Below, in pieces: positions 1-5,666 of a stretch of 7,899 nucleotides of DNA (its first letter is position 1; each line of letters opens with the position of its first letter). Under the pieces are notes generated by a model. That model saw nothing but the letters and a program-made list of their open reading frames with translations, was not told where the DNA came from and ran no database searches. This stretch comes from Saprospiraceae bacterium UBA7328 (lineage in GTDB: Bacteria > Bacteroidota > Bacteroidia > Chitinophagales > Saprospiraceae), in assembly GCA_002471345.1 (NCBI GenBank), contig DKPS01000166.1, forward strand, positions 1 through 7,899, given 5' to 3'. Made by a program: the position numbers and the translations under genes.

Positions 1-2
1 GT

Positions 3-155
3 GTTTTGGCAATTCTTCTCTCAATGATAGGGTTGTCATTTCAACACTTAGCTTTTTTGGATGTATTTGGAAGAACTGGAGGCTTTGTACTTAGACTAGT
101 ATGTATACTTGCTGGCATTATTATTCTATACGTTTCTAGTGTAAAAAGGGAGTAA
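3..155 (+). CDS. C-terminal end of an unidentified membrane protein (partial)
   Basis: The reading frame is open from the left edge to a TAA at 153-155 and gives 50 residues, so the start and most of the protein lie outside the window. The fragment holds two hydrophobic stretches, about residues 1-20 and 31-46. They are separated by a short polar loop (DVFGRTGG) and followed by a basic tail ending VSSVKRE, which looks like the last helices of a polytopic inner-membrane protein with a cytoplasmic C-terminus. Too little is present to name a family; a transporter or permease is possible but not shown. The gene runs toward the YceI-like gene, with 240 bp between the two stop codons. Coding status rests on the hydrophobic pattern and the open frame only. 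Confidence 0.55.
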   Translation, partial: VLAILLSMIGLSFQHLAFLDVFGRTGGFVLRLVCILAGIIILYVSSVKRE

Positions 156-395
156 TTCTCATCTTTAAGGATACTCATTTTACTAAGACCAAACTATCAT
201 TCCATTCCTCTATACAAGGTTTGGGAAATGATCAATTCCTAACGTTCTGTTAGAATGCTAAAATGGATCTAAGTTTATTCTAAATTTCTGTAATAAAAAG
301 TCCTGTCAGATTCTTCATGGTATTAGAATGATTGTTCAGATTATTCTATCAAAACATATAGGTTCAATATTCAAATTCTTGTATACATCACCCGA
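156..395. other. Convergent intergenic region
   Basis: This AT-rich gap lies between two convergent stop codons. It holds a small imperfect hairpin (CTAAC at 239-243, GTTAG at 249-253) but no T-run beside it, so no terminator can be called. I see no open frame, repeat or RNA gene in it. Confidence 0.5.
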
Positions 396-1364
396 TTACT
401 TTTCTTCTAACTTTTCTAATGCTCCTTGAGCTCTCTTAAATTCTGGGTTTATATCAAGTGACTTTTTATAACTCATTATAGCCTTTTGAGTATTTCCTGT
501 TTTCTCATAAGCAGCCGCCAGAACATAGTGGGATGTTGAAGATTCTGGATATCGCTTCACTCCATATTCTGCTACTTCTACTGCCTCTTGCAGTTTTTCA
601 TTTCTTACTAAACTATTTGCAATACTTCCTATCGTCCTTTCTCCAAAACCATAGGTGTCTTTCCCAGCATGTTTCTTTTCCATCTCTTCATACAGTATTA
701 TCCCAGCTTCACTATTCTCAGACTCTATTTTCTTAGAAACAAGACCAGCCATACTTGGCCCCCTTCCCATTATCATCAATTTCACATCTACTTCCTTGAG
801 TAAAGCCATTGTGCCTAGTGATGGAATAATATTTCCAAAACCTCTCTTCGGTATACCATATTTGGTGCGGTCAAGTTGGAAAGAACCTAAAGCAGCAACA
901 CGAGGCTCTCCAAATACAAATACGACATCTTGATCATGAGTATATTTAAAAGGGATATTAATCTCTTCGGTGATTCCCATCATTGTAAAATTCCCAATAA
1001 TGTTATAACCATCATCCGTTGCTATAGTCCTAGTTGATTCAAAAATTATTTCAGGAAATTCTTCAGAATTAAACCACCCTGCCCCATTTAAATCCTTATC
1101 TCTATTAGTATTTCCAGTATTAAGGCTATTAACATCAATGTTCACATTACAGAAAAGGCTCGATAAATCCGATCGGTCTGCATAACCAATGACTCCTTCA
1201 AAATCATTGAACCTTCCGTCAATTGAGGATATTCCTCCTGCAAACCCAACGGAAAAGGAAACAACAGAATGTGAGCCATCAATAGGCAGCTCATATTTTT
1301 GACTAAAAGAATAAGGTAGATTATAAAGAGCAAATGAAATAAATAAGAAGAACAACTTTTTCAT
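396..1364 (-). CDS. Exported YceI-like domain protein with C-terminal TPR segment
   Basis: This 322-residue protein begins with a signal peptide (MKKLFFLFISFALYNLPYSF, cleavage near 20-22), so it should act in the periplasm or outside the cell. Residues about 23-200 match the YceI family, a lipocalin-like barrel that in known members binds a polyisoprenoid. Visible landmarks are SHSVVSFSV near the start, NTGNTNRDKDLN at 82-93, FPEIIFEST at 103-111, the GNFTMMGITEEINIP strand pair at 124-138 and LDRTKYGIP at 164-172. Free-standing YceI proteins are usually about 170-200 residues. Here about 120 extra residues follow, and 242-312 reads as two TPR units ending AIMSYKKSLDINPEF. The ligand is unknown; involvement in quinone or other isoprenoid handling would be inference from the family. 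The ATG at 1364 is chosen because the signal peptide begins there; no Shine-Dalgarno is visible. The gene appears monocistronic, with a 480 bp gap upstream. Confidence 0.87.
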   Translation of the reverse strand: MKKLFFLFISFALYNLPYSFSQKYELPIDGSHSVVSFSVGFAGGISSIDGRFNDFEGVIGYADRSDLSSLFCNVNIDVNSLNTGNTNRDKDLNGAGWFNSEEFPEIIFESTRTIATDDGYNIIGNFTMMGITEEINIPFKYTHDQDVVFVFGEPRVAALGSFQLDRTKYGIPKRGFGNIIPSLGTMALLKEVDVKLMIMGRGPSMAGLVSKKIESENSEAGIILYEEMEKKHAGKDTYGFGERTIGSIANSLVRNEKLQEAVEVAEYGVKRYPESSTSHYVLAAAYEKTGNTQKAIMSYKKSLDINPEFKRAQGALEKLEEK

Positions 1365-1631
1365 AACTGACGATTTTTGTGATAATCAATATAACAACGA
1401 ATTTGATTCCAAATTATCCGTAAGTGGACATTTATGCGTTATTCTATCATCCAATAATTGCTCTTTTATGAATTGATCAATCTAAGAAGGAAATAATCTT
1501 CAACATCGATCTAAAATTTCAAGACAGATTGATAATACACGCAGTCTGAGTAAATGATACTGTTACGTCCGTGTGATGTGTGATCATAACCTTGGCTTCT
1601 GGGTATTTTCTCAAATATCTCTTCTGCTGGA
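1365..1631. other. Non-coding or decayed stretch upstream of the YceI-like gene
   Basis: No intact gene lies here. The part next to 1364 must hold the promoter of the YceI-like gene but shows no confident consensus. On the minus strand, 1519-1632 can be read as protein-like sequence only by changing frame twice (DWNDPAEEIFEK, then YPEAKVMITHH after dropping one base, ending at a TGA at 1519-1521). That may be decayed coding sequence linked to the severed gene end at 1632-1844, but the segment is short and matches no family I recognise. Confidence 0.35.
1381..1418. promoter_or_regulatory. Nested inverted repeats in the leader of the YceI-like gene
   Basis: GATAAT (1381-1386) pairs with ATTATC (1413-1418), and the overlapping AATCAA (1384-1389) pairs with TTGATT (1403-1408). 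The two alternative stems lie 17-54 bp upstream of the start codon at 1364. They could be an operator or a leader hairpin, but arms this short arise easily by chance in AT-rich DNA. No clear Bacteroidota promoter (TTTG with TAnnTTTG) was found alongside. Confidence 0.18.
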
Positions 1632-1844
1632 TCATTCCAATCTATTCACATTAAAATTGGGGTCTTCCTTTTTAATTGCCGTTATAAGTTGATTGACTTG
1701 ATCACCTGCTATTTTAGCATCTTCAATCTTGTCATCTTTAATTAGCTTGGCGACTTTAGATATCATATATTTTTGTGATGATAAATCCCATCCATTATTT
1801 AGGTTTTTTCTTGATTTAGTTTTGACTACTAGATAATTTGTTTG
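1632..1844 (-). pseudogene. Severed C-terminal part of the FemAB-like gene
   Basis: Directly after the TGA stop of the FemAB-like gene (1845-1847), the same frame stays open for 70 codons before the next stop, a TGA at 1632-1634. The encoded segment begins QTNYLVVKTKSRKNL and continues into amphipathic helices (SQKYMISKVAKLIKDD, EDAKIAGDQVNQLITAIKKE, then DPNFNV), which resemble a TPR-like helical pair. No ATG lies near its beginning, so it is unlikely to be translated independently. It reads as the natural continuation of the upstream protein after its LHGNETYKYSYGCKE motif. A CGA (Arg) to TGA change would explain the break, because relatives commonly carry an Arg just after this Glu. This assignment is inferred from frame continuity and composition. 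Confidence 0.55.
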
Positions 1845-2861
1845 TCACTCTTTACATCCATAAGAATATTTATAAGTCTCATTCCCATGTAAAAAATCAT
1901 AACTTTTGAATCCATTGTTGATCGCCCATTTAATGTTATGAGAATGTAACAGCCAGCCAATAAAAACATCTTTGCTTTCTACATTTCTCCCAGCTACGAA
2001 AAAATACATATTCGGCTTTTGCCAATCTACAAAGCAGGCTAGAACTCCTAACGGAGTATCATTTCTCCAAAAAATCGGCATATATAGGGTATTGTTTTCA
2101 AACCCGTGAGCCACAACACGTCTATACTTCTGAACGACTTCATCTGTATCTGATCCTCTTGTAGAGGCCCATTTATCCGTCCATAGGTCTACTAAAATAT
2201 CTAAATCTCTATCTAATTTTTCTCGACTTGTAGTGGTAATGTATAAGTCTTCTGAGTGTTCTAGTTTTCTATTAAACCTTCTAATCTTTTGCCTTGTATT
2301 TGAACTAAGAGTCTGCAAATAGGACTCATATTCATTTGGAAGCTCTATATAAGGACATATTAATTTATCAATAGTCCCACCATCCATTTTTCTCTCTTCT
2401 TTAGATAGTCGAAATAGGTCATTAGAAAACTGGGAAAGAAATATTTGAGTTCGAGTTATAGATGCATAGAAATATTTGAGAGTAAGCCTTTCCCAATGCA
2501 TTTCTTTGAGCTTATCCGCAAAGGCTTTTATTATGTCAGTTTCATACAAAGGCTCACAAATAAATCCATGATATTGTCCCCAGTGTAGAGTTCCAGCCAT
2601 TTGTATCTCATTGCAGAATAGCTTTTTGCTCTTACTCCATTTCGTTTTTATTCTTATTGGAAAGAAGCCAATATATTCACTACCTGGAAGGTCCTGCCTC
2701 ACTGCTAAAATTCGACACTGATCTGGATGATCCAAAAATATTCTGGGGAACCATGTCCACGAAAGAAAAAATTGAGATTCGGGATCTTTAGAATAGACCG
2801 TATTCCAATCCGTTTCCAATTGATTAAAATCATCTAGACTATCTATGGTATTAACATGCAT
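1845..2861 (-). CDS. FemAB/BcsL-like GNAT-fold acyltransferase, probably truncated
   Basis: The product is 338 residues, cytoplasmic, with no signal peptide or membrane helix. It belongs to the FemAB-like double-GNAT superfamily (Acetyltransf_6, BcsL-like), whose members transfer acyl or aminoacyl groups and are often tied to polysaccharide or cell-wall work. Family landmarks are LSWTWFPRIF near 33-42, the basic segment LSSNTRQKIRRFNRKLE at 185-201, a central GNAT strand (LGVLACFVDW, 271-280), MYFFVAGRN at 285-293 and the closing motif YDFLHGNETYKYSYG at 321-335. Substrate cannot be read from sequence. The ATG at 2861 is preferred. A longer frame begins at a GTG at 2918, but that would overlap the upstream hydrolase by 35 bp and add a non-homologous-looking leader. 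The start lies 22 bp after the hydrolase stop, so the two are probably co-transcribed. The protein ends only three residues after the closing motif, and the same frame stays open for 70 codons past the TGA. The gene is therefore likely a recent nonsense allele. Confidence 0.78.
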   Translation of the reverse strand: MHVNTIDSLDDFNQLETDWNTVYSKDPESQFFLSWTWFPRIFLDHPDQCRILAVRQDLPGSEYIGFFPIRIKTKWSKSKKLFCNEIQMAGTLHWGQYHGFICEPLYETDIIKAFADKLKEMHWERLTLKYFYASITRTQIFLSQFSNDLFRLSKEERKMDGGTIDKLICPYIELPNEYESYLQTLSSNTRQKIRRFNRKLEHSEDLYITTTSREKLDRDLDILVDLWTDKWASTRGSDTDEVVQKYRRVVAHGFENNTLYMPIFWRNDTPLGVLACFVDWQKPNMYFFVAGRNVESKDVFIGWLLHSHNIKWAINNGFKSYDFLHGNETYKYSYGCKE

Positions 2862-2883
2862 TTTATTGGCAGTAAAATTCCTG

Positions 2884-4527
2884 CTAATCTTCAAGCTTTT
2901 TTGCAGGCATCGAAGCACCCCCTTGATGTAAAATCAAACTTTCAGCCTCCCCCATTTCATCCAGCTTAAAATCTATACTTGCTGTGACAACTTTTAAAAA
3001 AAAGGTTGATTCAGATTCTGCAAAAAGAGGAAATTCTGGTTGATTTGTTCCTTGAGCATATAGGCTGCCATCTCTATAAGTTATGGTAAGTATGAATTCT
3101 GGTTGTATTTCATATTGACCCACATACTTTTTCATAGTAATGGGATCTACATTTATTTCTACTCTTTCTTTTGGAGCGTCTTTGTCTATTTCTATTCCTT
3201 TTGAAGTACCATCCATCGTATTCATGACTACATTCCTTTTTCCAGTATCATCTGCTGAAAAATGGTACTCTGTTGTACCACCTTCAAAAATGAAGTGATT
3301 TTCAGACAAGGCAAAAATTGGGAGGTTCGTACTCCCTTCCCTTTGACTATACAATTTGCCTTCTTTCATGGTAATATGACGAACTGCATTTTCATATTGA
3401 TAAGCACTTACCCACTTTTTTAGCTGTTCAGGACTAAGTGATATTTCATCTTTTACATTAGGAAAAGATTTTCCTATTGCCATTGCCCCAATTTTGGTTG
3501 CTGCATCACCAATGTCTTTACAATTACAATTAGACAATCCAACGACATATATATCTTCCTCAGGGAAATAAATTTCATTAGTTGTGAATCCGAATATGCC
3601 GCCTCCATGACTTACTATTGGCGATCCTTTCAAGTTTCCTTTGACCCACCCATAGCCATATGATATCTCTTCTCCATTATTAAGTCTTGAACCATTAATT
3701 GCTTTTTCAAGGCTCGACCTTTTGATCAATTCATTTGCATTTATAGCATTTTGCCATTTGAGTAAATCATCCACTGTAGACATTAATGAACCCGCAGCAT
3801 ATGGCAAGGTTAAACTTAAGTATTCTGCATTTTGATAGCTATCTTCATCAACCTGATAACCTGAAGCACGATTAGGGATAATTTGCTTCATTTTCCCATA
3901 ATAAGAATTAGACATTCCTAACTTTTCAAAAATGTTTTTTTCGACAAACTCCTCATAGGTCATCCCCGACAAATTTTCTATGATATATCCGAGAAGTATG
4001 TAGCCTGAATTATTATATAAAAACTTATCTCCTGGATCAAAGTCCATAGGTTCATTTTTAAATACATCTATTAGTTCCTCTGGTATCATATCCTGACGAG
4101 CCAATTCCATAAAACTCTGCATACCGGTATAGCTCTTAATTCCAGAGGTATGGTTAAGGAGATGGTGAATTGTGATTTTTTTATCATGCGTTGGATAATC
4201 AGGAATGTATTTAGTTATCTCATCATCAAGACTGAGCTTGCCTTGTTCTTCTAACATCAAGATGGATACTGAAGTAAATTGCTTAGTGATGGATCCTAAT
4301 TCAAAAACATTTTCAGGGCTCATTTGTGATTGAACTTCCAGGTTGGCTAAGCCAAACGCTTTTCTATAAATTGGTTTTCCGTTTTTTGCAACTAAAATGG
4401 TTGCACCTGGGCCTTCATCTCCATACATATGTGACATATAGGCGTCCATTGACTGTTCCAAGGTCTCTTGCGCAAATAAAACAGATGAAAACACAAATAA
4501 TAGCGATATGGCAAAAAGTTTTTTCAT
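2884..4527 (-). CDS. Secreted serine hydrolase, class C beta-lactamase/DD-peptidase-like
   Basis: This 547-residue exported enzyme starts with a signal peptide (MKKLFAISLLFVFSSVLFAQ, cleavage near 20). Residues about 25-350 form the beta-lactamase-fold serine hydrolase domain. The catalytic set is intact: SxxK as S79-I-T-K82, YxN as Y171-N-N173, and an HGG box at H308-G-G310 in place of KTG. Members of this family include class C beta-lactamases, DD-peptidases and esterases, and the substrate cannot be told from these motifs. Two related lipocalin-like (DUF3471-type) domains follow, at about 364-450 and 460-545, each with the pattern of a short helix (EQLKKWVSAYQ; ITMKKYVGQYE), then GKLYSQ or GSLYAQ, then a PIFALSENHF or PLFAESESTF strand. 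It is best annotated as a serine hydrolase, not as a resistance enzyme. The ATG at 4527 is fixed by the signal peptide; no Shine-Dalgarno is seen. It is probably first in an operon with the FemAB-like gene. Confidence 0.93.
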   Translation of the reverse strand: MKKLFAISLLFVFSSVLFAQETLEQSMDAYMSHMYGDEGPGATILVAKNGKPIYRKAFGLANLEVQSQMSPENVFELGSITKQFTSVSILMLEEQGKLSLDDEITKYIPDYPTHDKKITIHHLLNHTSGIKSYTGMQSFMELARQDMIPEELIDVFKNEPMDFDPGDKFLYNNSGYILLGYIIENLSGMTYEEFVEKNIFEKLGMSNSYYGKMKQIIPNRASGYQVDEDSYQNAEYLSLTLPYAAGSLMSTVDDLLKWQNAINANELIKRSSLEKAINGSRLNNGEEISYGYGWVKGNLKGSPIVSHGGGIFGFTTNEIYFPEEDIYVVGLSNCNCKDIGDAATKIGAMAIGKSFPNVKDEISLSPEQLKKWVSAYQYENAVRHITMKEGKLYSQREGSTNLPIFALSENHFIFEGGTTEYHFSADDTGKRNVVMNTMDGTSKGIEIDKDAPKERVEINVDPITMKKYVGQYEIQPEFILTITYRDGSLYAQGTNQPEFPLFAESESTFFLKVVTASIDFKLDEMGEAESLILHQGGASMPAKKLED

Positions 4528-4813
4528 TGATATTCTTTTAGATAAGTTTATTTAAGCAATGGTCAGTAATAATGATAATTATACCAGCTAATTAAAAGAA
4601 CAACAATTGTAGTATAATTTAAAATCAAATCACGAATAACTCTTTTTTGTAGACCTTTAAATCAAAAGACATTGATTTCAGGTTTTCATTATTCATCAAA
4701 TGATTAATTGACACTTTCCCTGAGTGAAAACACAAATTCACATTACAACAGCGTAATTAGTTATTAATTTGCTCATTAAGTTAAAAGTTGAGCTAAAGTG
4801 AAGTGTTGTCGAG
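4528..4813. other. Intergenic region between barrel and hydrolase genes
   Basis: This AT-rich spacer between two minus-strand genes should hold the hydrolase promoter and the end of the barrel transcript. I found no confident promoter consensus. One weak hairpin (GTGAA 4724-4728, TTCAC 4737-4741) has no T-run. No open frame or repeat is convincing. Confidence 0.45.
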
Positions 4814-5518
4814 TTAAAACCTTACACCTACACTCAACCCAGCTGTATATGGGCGCAAATTATCTTCATGAGGAAAATAATCATTCGATCTAGCAGCTAA
4901 TAGTGTGTATACTTTGAATTGTCCCTCTATCACCAGATCGATTATTTCAGATAAAGGGATTTTTTTGTTCAACAAAAGACTAGAACCTATACTACTGTTA
5001 AACAAATAGGGCTTTGTGCTATCAAAACTTTCTTTATGAGTATCTATAATCTGCCGATCCGCACTACTTCTTTCTCTAAAATATCCAGTTCCTATTGGAT
5101 AGTCCAAAGCCGCTGATATTCCAATAGACCATTGATGCCCTACATTAATATTTAGGTAAAAAGGGAAAGAGATATAATGCACGTCATCCCACATTTCATA
5201 GTTGATTGGAAATTGCCCAAATTCCTCTTCTCGCTCTGGAGTAGCGTCAGTCCATTGAAAATTTCTTTGAAATCCAAATCGGCTATAGGAGATACCTATT
5301 GCCGTGTTTAAGACTTTATCAGCATCATTAAAATAATATCTAAACTCTGCACCATTACCAAATCTTCCTTTTTCTCCTTCTGCATTTTCATCAATATTGG
5401 TTTTGAAATGATAGGCATGATGACCAGAAATGTGCACACTAAAATTCTTCTGAGCATATGGAGAGATGTTCAAGAAAACAAACAGCCCGGTAGCTAATAG
5501 AGAAAAATAGATTTTCAT
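4814..5518 (-). CDS. Outer-membrane beta-barrel protein (PorT/OMP_b-brl-like)
   Basis: The 234-residue product has a signal peptide (MKIYFSLLATGLFVFLNI, cleavage near 23 after SPYAQ). A body of alternating polar and aromatic strands follows, for example VHYISFPFYLNINVG, HQWSIGISAALDYPIG and PYLFNSSIGSSLLLNKK. It ends TAGLSVGVRF, with the terminal Phe typical of outer-membrane barrels recognised by the BAM machinery. The size fits a small barrel of the kind common in Bacteroidota; it may be structural or a narrow pore, and nothing points to a particular ligand. A GTG at 5542 would add eight residues in front of the signal peptide, so the ATG at 5518 is preferred. It is transcribed away from the cyclase gene across a 148 bp divergent region, and 286 bp separate its stop from the next minus-strand start, so it is probably its own transcription unit. 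Confidence 0.8.
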   Translation of the reverse strand: MKIYFSLLATGLFVFLNISPYAQKNFSVHISGHHAYHFKTNIDENAEGEKGRFGNGAEFRYYFNDADKVLNTAIGISYSRFGFQRNFQWTDATPEREEEFGQFPINYEMWDDVHYISFPFYLNINVGHQWSIGISAALDYPIGTGYFRERSSADRQIIDTHKESFDSTKPYLFNSSIGSSLLLNKKIPLSEIIDLVIEGQFKVYTLLAARSNDYFPHEDNLRPYTAGLSVGVRF

Positions 5519-5666
5519 GTGCAAGACGTAATTATTAAACACAAGTTTATAACGTGAATTTGTATTAGGCTATGATATGAATCACTTCCTTTTGTGTTTT
5601 AATACCACTTCTATCAATACATATATTTTAATAGCACATCCAAATACAATAATCTATTTATCTTTC
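5519..5666. promoter_or_regulatory. Divergent promoter region of barrel and cyclase genes
   Basis: These 148 bp must contain the promoters for both divergent genes. Partial Bacteroidota-like elements can be seen, such as TTTG at 5591-5594 and TATATTTT at 5622-5629 on the plus strand, but their spacing (27 bp) is longer than the usual 19-21, so no promoter is called. Neither start codon has a recognisable Shine-Dalgarno sequence. Confidence 0.4.

Noticed and set aside
235..256. Imperfect hairpin (CTAAC/GTTAG core with an ATT/AAT outer stem and a bulged C) between convergent genes, considered as a terminator.
   Set aside because: The core stem is only 5 bp and AT-rich, and no T-run follows on either strand.
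533..933. Plus-strand open frames opposite the YceI-like gene.
   Set aside because: They lie antisense to a well-supported gene and encode low-complexity Ser/Leu-rich sequence typical of shadow frames.
1519..1612. Resemblance of the decayed ITHHTD segment to the metallo-beta-lactamase HxHxDH metal motif.
   Set aside because: The match needs a hand-picked frame and lacks two of the motif residues; no other part of that fold is visible.
2862..2918. GTG-initiated N-terminal extension of the FemAB-like protein.
   Set aside because: It overlaps the end of the hydrolase gene and adds 19 residues with no family character; the ATG at 2861 fits the family start better.
4724..4741. GTGAA/TTCAC hairpin downstream of the barrel gene, considered as a terminator.
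   Set aside because: It is a 5 bp stem with an 8-base loop and no T-run; it is expected by chance in this composition.
5590..5631. TTTG and TATATTTT as a Bacteroidota promoter for the cyclase gene.
   Set aside because: The spacing is about 27 bp, longer than the usual 19-21, and the second element lacks the final G.
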